Shown here piece after piece: positions 35,155 through 44,818 of a DNA stretch of 64,000 bases (position 1 is the first letter of the stretch; each line of letters opens with the position of its first letter). Below the pieces are notes generated by a model. That model worked only from the letters and a program-made list of their open reading frames with translations, ran no database searches and had not been told where the DNA came from. Position numbers and translations under genes: made by a program. The DNA is from Cenococcum geophilum 1.58 (Eukaryota; Ascomycota; Dothideomycetes; Gloniales; Gloniaceae), in assembly GCA_001692895.1 (NCBI GenBank), contig KV748176.1, positions 6,291,092 through 6,355,091 on the forward strand, written 5' to 3'.

Positions 35155-35470
35155 CACAAAGCTCTACATAAAGCTCTACATAAAGCTCTACACAAAGCTC
35201 TGCATGAAGCTCCGCACGAAGCTCTATACGAAGCTCTGCACGAAGCTTTACATAAAGCTTTACACGAAGCTCTACACGAAGCTCTACACGAAGCTCTACA
35301 CGAAGCTCTACACGAAGCTCTACACGAAGCTCTACACGAAGCTCTACACGAAAGCTCTACACGAAGCTCTACGTACAGAGGCTCTACACGAAGCTCTACA
35401 CGAAGCTCTACGTACAGAGGCTCTACACGAAGCTCTGCGTACGGAGGCTCTACACGAAGCTCTGCATCGG
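35155..35470. repeat. 12-bp tandem repeat (CTCTACACGAAG)
   Basis: About 25 copies of the 12-bp unit, the reverse complement of the array at 27,535-27,955. It ends in the conserved block TCTGCATCGGGTCCCCGC. Open frames on both strands through it are repeat artefacts. Confidence 0.85.
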
Positions 35471-35959
35471 GTCCCCGCTATATTCCCGATAGCCTCGACA
35501 CGTGCCTCTGCCAAGTATACCCCTATATACACCTAGGTAGCCACCTTATTTTTTACCCTTCCTTCCTTACATCCTCCCTACCTAGGGAGGCACCAGAACG
35601 GCAGCCAGCAGACGACCGTCGCCAGAGTCAGACGACAACTGTTCAAACGACCAGCCAGCGAACACCACAAACGATCCAATCGATCGATCGAATTGAACTA
35701 GAGCCTTAATATCAGCCCGTCGCTAAATTGAACAGAATCAAGGCCTCCTAGGGAGGCACCCCAGACGACCACCGTTTGAATGTACAGCCAGCGAACGGCT
35801 GTAGAGAACAATTTGAATCAATACAATCAATCGATCAATCGAATCAGGCAGAGCCTTTGATCGGGCTGACCTCTCCCCCAAATTACAGACAGGTAGGCAT
35901 AGACAGTAGCACAGACAGGAGGCACAGATGGTAGGCACAGACGGTAGGTATAGACAGGT

Positions 35960-36105
35960 AGGCATAGGCAGGTAGGTACAGACGGACAGACAGACAGACA
36001 GACAGATAGGCAGGCAGGCAGGCAGGCAGGTAGGCAGGTAGGCAGGTAGGCAGGCAGGTAGGCAGGCAAGCAGGCAGGCAAGCAGGCAGGCAGGCAGGTA
36101 CTAGG
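35960..36105. repeat. CAGG/TAGG/CAGA tetranucleotide array
   Basis: A long run of CAGG, TAGG and CAGA units, the reverse complement of the 26,715-26,790 type. Confidence 0.85.
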
Positions 36106-36269
36106 CCAATCGACGATTTAGAGCCTCTGCGAGAGGCTTCCCCCTTAACGCCTAAGCAGATAGCTCTACATTTTATATAGTTATAATATAAATATATTTA
36201 TAAGCATATTATAGCAATGTATAGGAATATATNATAATTTGGTTATTATATAATATAATTATAATTTAT

Positions 36270-36395
36270 ATAGTTACAGTTTATATAGTTCGTACGGTTT
36301 ATACGGTTCGTACAGTTCGTACAGTTCGTACAGTTTGTACAGTTTGTACAGTTTGTACAGTTTGTACAGTTTGTACAGTTTGTACAATTTACGCG
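36270..36395. repeat. 10-bp tandem repeat (GTACAGTTTG)
   Basis: About eleven imperfect copies of GTACAGTTTG or GTACAGTTCG, near the right end of the right module. Confidence 0.8.
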
Positions 36396-36609
36396 CTATT
36401 TATTTATAAGGTAGCAAAATGCTAGTATAAGTTTTGTAGTTCAGCATTTTGCCGCAATTTGCTAGCAGATGCTGTAAACTTGCTGCGAAACGTACGGTTT
36501 ATACGAATCGCTAACGACCATATACGACCGCCGCGATCGTACAGTTTGTACATTTTGCCGCAAACCGCAACAAACTGCGACAACCTGCCTAAAAAAAAAA
36601 TTCCTGATG

Positions 36610-38047
36610 AGATTACATTATATGACCTCGGTTACCATTCCTCGTCATATAGTTCTATCGGCTCCATCCTAGACCGTACTTATATTAACCAACTAGCTTC
36701 TTCCAACTCTTCCCCAAGTAGTTGTAACATTGTACTTAAAGCGTCCGTAACATTAGGGAGCTTAACGGACTTTAATTACTTTATTATTATATCCGTACTC
36801 CTTAGTGTATTATATTTAGTAGAGTAAATAGGTTAGCTAGGGCTTTAAAAAGGGGAAGCTAGGCTATTTTATAGGGCTATAAGGCTTTCTAGGATCTCTT
36901 ATAGGGTCTCTTATATATTTTTTACTTTAAGATAATTAGCTTCCTAGCTGGCTATAAGGGCGCGAATCCGCTTATATACGTCTACAACGTTATTATTATC
37001 TTTAATTTCTAATCCTAATTAGATCTTAGGTTCCTCTTAGGTAGAGGCAGCTCTCTTAAATAAGCTTACTTTAGGTGCCATTATTAGCTTCCTAAGGTTT
37101 ATTAGTATTATACGCTTTAGTTTTAATTTTAGGGGTATAGGTTTAGTCCTATTTAGCTTATAAGGTAGGGTATTATCTAGGCCTTTCTAGGTAATATAGA
37201 GTTGTTTTAGTGTCTAAGTATAGCGCGTTAATACGTTGTTGCAGATAAAGTTTCTTTAGGGTGGAATATTATTAAGGCCTTTCTAGGTAAGGTAGGGAGA
37301 GCTTAGTATAATATTATAGCTTAAATAAATGCCTCTAAACCGAAGCTTAAACGAATGCTATATTATAAAGATACTAAGTTAAAAAGAAGGAAAAAGGGGT
37401 CGCTAGGACCGATATAAATAAATATATAGGGTAAGCTGCTAAGGCGCTAGCTTTGGGCGGGCTAATTATAGGTCGGCAGAATATAGCAGAATTTGGCAGG
37501 TAATGTGCGATAGCGCCGTTATAACTAGTAAAGCTTAGGAAGGGTATATAATATAGCTTATAGCTAATATAAGGCAGCAGTAGGTATCTTTTAATTAATT
37601 TAGGTTAGTAGAGGAAGGATTTAAGCTTAGTAGTAAGTTGGAGGCTTAGTTTAATAAGGATTTTAGGTTAAATTAATAGAGAAGGCTAGTTGCGTAGATA
37701 AGCTGTAATTAAGTCATCTATTACGACTTTTTTATTAGTGGTATTACATATTATTTTACTACCCTAAATGCTCTACCTATAGATTAATTATATCTACAGC
37801 CTTTTAAGGCAATTTGTTACTATATAAGATATTAATAATACCCTACTAAAGCTTTATATTAACTTCTTTATTTCTTTATCTACATTATAATATTATGCCC
37901 TCTAGTAGCCAGAACCTCACTATATTGCTCCTATATTATAGTAGTAATATTACTACGCCGCTCTATTATATTACGGTAATCCTTACTTAAAATATCCTTA
38001 TCTTCCTTATTTAAATCGTTACTACTTTTATATCTAGAGTCCTTGTT
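36610..38047. other. AT-rich degenerate stretch, unassigned
   Basis: No recognisable gene. A 122-codon + frame (36459-36827) crosses the module end and has no domain I recognise. The later part may hold the 3' flank of the Harbinger element, but no terminal inverted repeat was found. Confidence 0.35.
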
Positions 38048-38960
38048 CTATAAATTCCACCTAATCTAGTTTAAGAAGTTATAAACCGCCGTTATCGCCT
38101 ATATAATTTTAATCTGCGTTTTAATTAAGTAGCCTTTCCGGGGCTTATTAAATATAAGAAATCGCGCCTTTAGAATACTAAACGCCCGTTTAATTACATT
38201 CCTTAGCTGCGTATAACATAAATTAAATAGCTTATACTTGTCCTTTGGCCTCTAAGCTGCTTTAGCTTATTCCTTTAGGTGATATTAAACCTTCTAATAT
38301 AGTATAAATAGTATAGGATCCTCTTAAGCGTACCTAGTGTTAGCTAGGTAGTATTTTCCTAGTAGTGTTTTAAATCCTTAATCCTTTACGCAACTAAGCA
38401 CCCGATTATTATATATAGATCCTTCCTATTTAGGCAATATATATACAAAGTTTATATTCAAATTGCATGCTATAAGAACATTTTATAAGAGCTAACCCTT
38501 CCTATTCCTCTAAGCCGATTACTTATATAAAGGAACTAATACTAGGACATGCGAGCCATTAAGCGCGCTAATACAATTAGCAAAAAAGGGCCATGTCTTA
38601 TTATTAGATTTAACTTAATTAGGCGTTATTTTATTAGGAAGGACGATAATATCCTTATATGGCTTATAGCATGCATTAAGAACTTTATAAAATATGCTAA
38701 TATTAGTAAGTTCTAGTCCTCTACTACTTTAAATATTAATTACTTACAGGCTTATTGTATGCGTTAAGTGCTGCTACTTATAGGCTATATATCGCATACT
38801 AAGTCCTCCACCACAAATCGATATAAATATTATTAACTTTTAAGCAGTAGAGAGGCCTTCCTACGGGTATAGATTATATTTATTTATAAGCTAATCCAGT
38901 AGCAATTTAAACAACTATTAATTAAGCCGTGTTACCGTCTTAATTACCTACGGAGGCCCA
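38048..38960 (-). pseudogene. RIP-damaged PIF/Harbinger (HARBI1-like) transposase
   Basis: Minus-strand reading matches the HARBI1-type DDE transposase order. It runs from an N-terminal helical region (NLLILAYFIKFLMHAISH) through CISALNGSHVLVLVPLYK to IACNLNINFVYILPK. Then come EGSIYNNRVLSCVKD, LLGKYYLANTRYA, YKLFNLCYTQLRNVIKRAFS, ILKARF and AITAVYNFLN, ending at a stop at 38,048. The three catalytic positions are all lost: Asn at 38558-38560 (LNG), Asn at 38339-38341 (ANTRY) and Lys at 38189-38191 (IKRAF), where the family has Asp, Asp and Glu. Many TAA/TAG codons interrupt it. No TIRs or target duplication were identified. Confidence 0.85.
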
Positions 38961-39179
38961 TATAATAACTTAATCGTCTTCCTTTTACCACACAGAGGAT
39001 TAATAAGCTGCTAACGCCGTCCACCACTGCTAGGAAGTTGCTTAGCGCACTCTATAAGTATATAGAATAGTATTAATAGGGCATATAGGCCTGTAGATAC
39101 AGTGACGGCAATAGGCGGGTTCATCGTATATAAGGTAGAGGTTGATCGCAATCACGTGCTTAATATACACGGTTAAAAA

Positions 39180-39660
39180 CTTCATAGGATAGCGCACAGA
39201 TGGGCTAAATCAACGTCGAAACGGCTGGACAGGTGTTAAAAAGTACCTAGGAGAGGTACTTTTCGATTTTCACCTATTTGACAACCTTTTCGCAGCCAAG
39301 ATCTAGAAATCGCGCACTCTATACTACTTTAGGTCGCAGAATCGCGGTAGACGCGATAAGGTCGAAACGGCCGTTTCGAGCCTTAATTTCAGCTGCCAAG
39401 CTATTCGAACAGGTTGATCTACCAAACGGAAGGCCCAAACCTGTTCAATTTTTGACCTGTTCGTTCCATTTCGAATTTTTGGTGGTCGAAACGGTGGAAT
39501 CTCACAGGTGGAAAAAAGTTACCAAACGAGGCCTAAATAATGGGGATCGTGCTCCCCCTCATCTGCCCGTCCGTGCCTCCAAGTCGCGCTCACTAAAACC
39601 AAAAGATCTCCTCTAGATCTTCCTGCATCGACTGCCGCCTATGTACTCCTCCACAACCCC
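39180..39660. other. Non-RIP boundary segment with strong palindromes
   Basis: Composition changes here from AT-rich to normal. Seen: an inverted repeat AAAAGTACCT / AGGTACTTTT at about 39,239-39,264, and a perfect palindrome TCGAAACGGCCGTTTCGA at about 39,362-39,379. The motif GTCGAAACGG occurs three times (about 39,214, 39,361 and 39,488). The 112-codon frame at 39278-39616 has no recognisable domain. The segment may be the end of a further transposon. Confidence 0.5.
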
Positions 39661-39712
39661 CTAATATAAAGGATGGCGGATAGCCTTGTTTTTAATTACC
39701 GAGGAGATTAAA

Positions 39713-40356
39713 ATGACGTGGGAGGATTGGCAGGAGCGCTGGCCATATAATAACTTTTAGTCGCGCCAAAAGAAGCTGGATTTTAATAACACATTGATGC
39801 GAGAGGACTACTTCATACGCTCTCCATTACCGGCTGCATTAAGCATACTAAGGTTACTGTAAGGGCTTACGATACACTCGCTCGTGTCATAGACCTTTGC
39901 TTTTCGATTAAAGCGATACCCCATAGTCATACACTACCCCTGTGTCCTGTGCAGATATTAATATTAATGAACTTAAAATCGCAGAACAGAAGGCAAAGGA
40001 ATGCGACGATGATGATGATGGTAGGGATCTTCTAGATGAGGTTACTTGTATATGCAGCTTCTACCGATAGTATTAACTTCCTTGCCGTTACATCTTGAGT
40101 AATGATAAAGTGTATGTGGGAGGACTGTAGTTTTAAAACATTCTACAGCGATAGTAAGGAGTATATTGCTAAGGACATTAATGATAATCCTTTCGCTCCT
40201 TAGCGAACGCGGCTTAAGATAAGGGAGGCTTTAGAAAACATTAAGGATTGGTTCTACTAGATTGAGAAGGCTGCTTAATTGGAGCCTAATATGCGAGAGA
40301 AGTTGATGAACTAGTGGCTATTAAAGCTTAATTAAGCCGCTGGTGAGGCGTGGTAA
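39713..40356 (+). pseudogene. Degenerate unknown gene
   Basis: Two + frame pieces look like former coding sequence. The first begins at 39,713 and reads MTWEDWQERWPYNNF, stop, SRQKKLDFNNTLMREDYFIR. The second begins at 40,114 and reads MWEDCSFKTFYSDSKEYIAK, then RLKIREALENIKDWFY, PNMREKLMN and AAGEAW to a TAA at 40,354-40,356. Internal stops are TAG/TAA. It sits on the gene-rich side of the boundary and is less decayed than the AT block. Family not recognised. Confidence 0.4.
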
Positions 40357-40726
40357 TAGGGCGTTAAAGGAGTTTATTAAGGAACCCGGCGTACCTATAG
40401 AAATACACGAGTGAGTAATGTAGAATAGAATCTGTATATAAACTAGATCTTATGTATTTAAAGAACTTCTTTTTTTGACGATGCGCGGTAAAGAGATGGA
40501 CGTGTAAAGCGCGTTCTCCGATATTTAGTATCCCCTAACCCGTCGACTTGGGTTTCATGCTCAGATATTTGAAACCTTTGATATTGCTTAATTCTTATAC
40601 AAAATCTCTATGCAAGCTTATCCTTTGGAGTTAAGTCGCTCAATATGAGGCTGCCGGCAGGCATCGTTCCTGCAGAATGGTGTCTTGCAGATACTACAGG
40701 CAAATTGAGTCAATGGTTGAATTCTA
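40357..40726. other. Unassigned sequence left of the MITE
   Basis: No gene supported. A 67-codon frame (40645-40848) runs into the MITE and has no motif. Confidence 0.4.
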
Positions 40727-40858
40727 CACCCTCTCGTCAATTCCGGTGGTTAGCGTGTTTTATTAACTTTCCCTTAAACAGGAAAAATACCAAAACTTCC
40801 CCTACAAAAAGGCCGTGCAGACGTGGCTGCGCTAACCACCGGAATTGATGAGAGGGTG
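40727..40858. mobile_element. 132-bp Tc1/mariner-type MITE
   Basis: Terminal inverted repeats of 29 bp with a single mismatch start CACCCTCTCGTCAATTCCGG on the left and end CCGGAATTGATGAGAGGGTG on the right. A TA dinucleotide lies directly outside each end (40,725-40,726 and 40,859-40,860), the target duplication used by Tc1/mariner transposases. The interior has no coding capacity, so this is a miniature non-autonomous element needing a transposase supplied in trans. Confidence 0.85.
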
Positions 40859-41011
40859 TATATAGGGCACGCGTAGTCTTGCTCCGGTGGCCCGCGCGAG
40901 CACTATTATGTAAGTGAGGCCTTCCGCAGAAGAAGCTCCCTGAATCCTCACCTTTTGAACAACTTTTCTGTACTCACGTATGACACCACCCATCACCTTA
41001 TATTTGAAGCT

Positions 41012-42033
41012 ATGGGCAATCCCGCCTGGTCGATCGAACAGAAGTCGATCGTACAAGCTCTAATTGATATCGGCCGCGACGATTTCCATATAGAAGACAA
41101 GACCGGCGTTCCTCGATCTACTCTTCGACGCTGGAGGGTGAATTTGAAGAAGTATGGCCAGATTGATGCACCGATTAAGGCGAATGGCAGGCCACTGCTG
41201 CTTACAGATGAAGCTCTAGATGTACGACGTTAGGCGGTGATGTTGATGTTGATTTTGTTAACGCATACCTTAATTAGGGCCTCCTTGAATACCTCTCAGA
41301 CAGCCCAGACGCCTATTTTGAAGAGATGCTCTGGTTTCTATACGACGAATATAATATAATAGTGGCACGGAGCACGCTGTCGGCTGGATTAAAGCGAAGA
41401 GGATGGAGTAGAAAGGTTATGAGGATGATTGCGCAACAGCGTAACCCGAGCTTAAGGGACGACTGGACTATTCGAATCTGTGGCTATAGGCGCGACCAAT
41501 TTGTCTTTGTCGATGAATCAGCTTGCAACAAGAAGACAATGGATAGGAAGTATGGATGGGCGCCAGTCAACGAGCCTGTTGAGGGAATGTCGGAATTGGA
41601 GAGATCTAAAAGATGGAGCTTGCTGCCAGCGTACATCTGGCAGGGCTATTTGCCTGGCTGGTTGATACACCAGGGCGCTGTTGACGGGCCAATGTTTATT
41701 CAGTGGATAAAGAACCAAGTTCTTAATCATATGCAGCCTTACCCACTGCCTCATTCAGTTCTGGTAATGGATAATGCGTCAATTCATCGCAACGAGGAAA
41801 TTCAACGCGCCTGCGACGCTGTCGGTGTTAAGCTTGAATATCTTCCTCCTTATTCACCCGATTTTAATCCGGTTGATACTTCTTTTCACGACTTGAAGCA
41901 GTGGCTGCGTACTCATCGATTTGAAGCCAAACTATGGAATAACTTTGGCGAGTTTTTAAACTACGCGGTGGAGCAACAAGGATTTGATAAGAGGGCAAAA
42001 GGCCATTTCTCACGGGCAGGAATTAAGCGGTAG
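41012..42033 (+). pseudogene. Tc1/mariner-type (DD34D) transposase with frameshift and stop
   Basis: The N-terminal part (from MGNPAWSIEQKSIVQALI; an earlier in-frame ATG is at 40,955) is a helix-turn-helix with RSTLRRWRVNLKKYG and runs to about 41,220, where the frame shifts. The second part is open from about 41,278: LLEYLSDSPDAYFEEMLWFL, then GLKRRGWSRK and the DDE domain. Catalytic motifs are FVFVDESAC, VMDNASIHRN and YSPDFNPVDTSFHDLKQWL, with 34 residues between the second and third acids (DD34D). A TAG at 41,275-41,277 lies just before the second part. One indel and one stop separate it from an intact enzyme of about 340 residues, so decay is recent and RIP is light. TIRs of the full element were not found; the text at about 40,866-40,895 shares CTCCGGTGG with the MITE end. 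Confidence 0.8.
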
Positions 42034-42709
42034 TATTTACAATATATCTAGATGAAGGACAACGTCTATTGTATCTATATAGAGTGCTCACTAATTGAGA
42101 CGTCAAGCAAGGCCTCTGCAGCATTACGTCGCCAATCCGTCCTAAAGTCTTCTAAACTGTTTGCCATGCCATCAATAAGCCCGTACATTAAGTAAATCCT
42201 ATAGAGGGTGGGTGGTGGCATGCGTGGCACAGAAAAGTTATTCAAAAAAGTGAGGATTCGGCAAATTTATGTGGTTGATCATAGTTTCTGATATTTGATC
42301 ATCCTTTTCTGAAGCGACTGTAGCTAGCCGTCCCGAAAGTCCAGCTCAAACGTCGCCATTAGCACGACAAAACCTTTTTTCGGGCGTGGAACGGTGAAGG
42401 AGAAGCAGCCGCCTTCTTGCTTCCCTCTCCTCCCCAACCTCGTCTGCAAGCCCGACGAGCTGGCTCTCAATTTTGCGTCGCGGCGACGCTCCAGCCTTTA
42501 ACTTGTCTCAGCTGCCTTCGGCTTGGCCACATTTCACCGTCGCTGTCCGCACCACCACCGACTCCCGTACTCAAACCTTCTCTAACCTCGCATAAGGGCC
42601 CTGTGTTCCCACCTCAGAACTGTCTGCCCTCTCATGCAACAGACATATCAAGTTTAATCGATTGGTTTTGAAGGGCTCTGGGAGAGAATTGGCCTAGCCC
42701 TCCCTAAAA
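42034..42709. promoter_or_regulatory. Intergenic region upstream of the mnn9-like gene
   Basis: No gene seen. The last 350 bp become C/T-rich (CTTCCCTCTCCTCCCC and similar), as in many fungal promoters and 5' leaders, and lead into the ATG at 42,710. A small open frame at 42417-42671 may be a leader or chance ORF. Confidence 0.5.
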
Positions 42710-43912
42710 ATGCCTACACGCTCGTTACGACGCACGAATCCCATTACGATAGCCCTCGCCGCCCTTCTCATCATCGGCTTCCTCTACTTCATCTTCTCCT
42801 CGCCCTCCGATGCCTCCTCTTCAACCTCCGAGGAATCTAAAGGCACTGCTTCAAATGTCCTCTCCCCGCCGTCCCTTCCTTTTAGAAAATCGAAATCCAA
42901 TGAACGAGCACCTCCTCCCCCTGTGGTACATTACTATATGAATAATTTAACAACTTCGAGCGACCCTATCATGAACCGCGAGACCGTCCTGATTCTCACT
43001 CCCCTCGCGCGCTTCTACCAGGAATACTGGGATAACCTCCTACGTCTCTCCTACCCCCATGAGCTCATCTCCCTTGGTTTCATACTCCCTAAAACAAAAG
43101 AAGGCAATATCGCAACCGCTGAGCTCCAGGCTCAGGTTGCCAAAACCCAATCCGGGTCGCAGAAGAAGCGGTTCGCCAGCATCACCATTCTCCGACAGGA
43201 CACTGAATCACCGCTGCAAACCCAAACCGAAGCGGAACGGCACAAGATGGAAAACCAAAAAGCGCGCCGTGCCGCCATGGCCAAAGCACGTAACTCGCTG
43301 CTATTTACTACTATGGGCCCGGCCACGTCCTGGGTCCTCTGGATGGACTCGGACGTCGTAGAGACGCCGCCATCGCTCATCCAAGACCTCGCCGCGCACA
43401 ACAAGCCTATCGTAGCGCCGAACTGCTTCCAGCGCTACTACAATGCTGAGACAAAATCCAAGGACATTCGGCCCTACGACTACAACAACTGGATCGACAG
43501 CCCGACTGCTAGGGAACTCGGTTCGAAAATGAGCAACGACGATATCCTGGTCGAGGGCTATGCCGAGATGCCCACTTACAGAAGTCTGATGGCTATGATG
43601 TACGGTAAGTCGGCAGACCCGAACACCGAGGTGCAGCTGGACGGAGTGGGTGGTGCAACGCTGTTAGTGAAGGCCGAAGTTCATCGGGACGGTGCCATGT
43701 TCCCGCCGTTCGCCTTCTATCATCTAATTGAGACTGAAGGCTTTGCCAAGATGGCGAGTCGTTTGGGTTGGAAGGCATGGGGTTTGCCGAATTATCTTGT
43801 GAGTGTCCACTGATTCTTCACCTCTCGTTCCATCACTGTCCATTCTGCATGACCTGGAGAAGTCTCTAGCTAACAAACGATGTTGTTTTAGGTATACCAT
43901 TACAACGAATAA
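42710..43912 (+). CDS. mnn9: Mnn9-like alpha-mannosyltransferase, mannan polymerase subunit (GT62)
   Basis: Exons 42710-43798 and 43892-43912 give 369 residues. The intron is GTGAGT..TTTTAG, and the last exon adds only VYHYNE before the stop. The protein is a type II Golgi membrane enzyme: short basic cytosolic tail, one membrane segment at about residues 9-30 (NPITIALAALLIIGFLYFIF), a Ser/Pro-rich stem, then the Anp1/Mnn9/Van1 (GT62) domain from about residue 90. Typical blocks are RETVLILTPLARFYQEYWDN, LSYPHELISLGF, the metal-binding DSD at residues 213-215 (WVLWMDSDVVETP), APNCFQR and LDGVGGATLLVKAEVHRDG. In yeast Mnn9 works in mannan polymerase I and II, which extend the alpha-1,6-mannan backbone of N-glycans. 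The length fits Mnn9 (about 370-395) better than the longer Anp1 or Van1. The family call is firm, the subunit less so. Confidence 0.88.
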
Positions 43913-44818
43913 GCCTTTTAAATTTATAACTCTTTCTCTTCACTTTTCTAGGTTCTCGTATTTTTTTGTGCTTGTACCTTACCATTGGGCGGCGTTCTTT
44001 TTCTGTTGCTTCCGGCCCGGGCTTAATATCCTGTGGAGCGTTTCTGTAACACATAGAATTTGCCAAAGAGCTTGGCGCTCGAATTACGAAATGCAACTAG
44101 GGATCTTTACCATTAAAGACCGCTTCTGTGTGGTGATATAGGGCTCTGACGGCTGTTATCTTGCTGATATTGACTGGAGTTCCTGGACCTTTTGGCTCCT
44201 TATAAGGCTATACAACGGAACCTTACAATATCCACAGGTTTTTAGTCTTTCGGCTTGTTGGGAAAGTTTAGACTACACTATAGAGGTGTGAACAGTTTCT
44301 CGTCTGTTGCACCTAGTCTAGTTAAAGCCTACTTAAAATCCTAAGGCATCCATAAACTCCTCAAATGGCCTAGACTGTTCGCTCCTTTGGACAATTAATC
44401 ACGCGACACTTTCAGAGCATCGGAGGCACTCGGCACTCAAGTGAAGGGATTAAAAATTACTTAAACTCACAATTCTAGCATCAAGTCCAAACTTCGTGAA
44501 GTCGTCCATACATACAGAGAGCTTCATATTGAATTGAGTGGACAAATAAACCCACTACTCCGACCATCCAGCATTCATATCCACAGGAAACGCACAAATG
44601 CCCGTAAAATCCCACCGGAACGCCAATAATGCAAACGCCAAAAAGGCACACCAATTATCCCATTTTATCATTCCACTCGGAATTTTGCACTCGTTCTGGA
44701 TCCACTCTTCTTAAACGCAGTGTCCTAACCGCCAGTAAACACCATGNGCCTCTGTGTACCCCAGCAGCAGATTACCGCTTCACATGCTCCTCTTCTTATT
44801 CTTCCTCCTCCTAATTTC
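43913..44818. other. Convergent intergenic region (mnn9-like / DUF202)
   Basis: Contains the 3' ends of two convergent genes. No further gene is supported. One ambiguous base (N) is at 44,747. Confidence 0.6.

Larger units (their letters stand above)
34797..36609 (+). repeat. Compound minisatellite module, right copy
   Basis: Mirror-image relative of the module at 26.2-28.3 kb. The blocks TCTGCATCGGGTCCCCGC (about 35,461), CCTACCTAGGGAGGCACCAG (about 35,579), GCCTCCTAGGGAGGCACCCC (about 35,744) and the TCGATCAATCGAATC run (about 35,831) are all reverse complements of left-module blocks, in reversed order. Its edges read CATCAGGAA...GGGCA at 34,797 and, inverted, TGCCT...TTCCTGATG ending at 36,609. 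These may be short terminal inverted repeats. Contains one ambiguous base at 36,233. Confidence 0.7.
1..39180. repeat. AT-rich, RIP-type repeat block (isochore)
   Basis: Seen: long stretches almost lack CA and TG dinucleotides and are full of TA. Outside the tandem repeats, ATG-to-stop frames stay near or below about 120 codons. Fossil coding regions are broken by TAA and TAG, rarely TGA, often where Gln (CAA/CAG) or Trp (TGG) is expected. Known: this is the signature of repeat-induced point mutation (C to T at CpA) in duplicated DNA of Pezizomycotina. Inference: the block is an accumulation of old transposons and duplicated genes. It ends near 39.2 kb, where CA/TG-containing sequence resumes. 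Confidence 0.85.

Noticed and set aside
35126..35536. 136-codon frame across the right 12-bp array
   Set aside because: Same repeat artefact in inverted orientation.
40866..42110. TIRs of the full mariner-type element (GAGCACT at about 40,900 and AGTGCTC at about 42,084)
   Set aside because: Only about seven bases match, without TA at plausible ends.
42204..42216. Third copy of the MITE end (AGAGGGTG near 42,204)
   Set aside because: Eight-base match only; the adjoining TIR sequence is absent.
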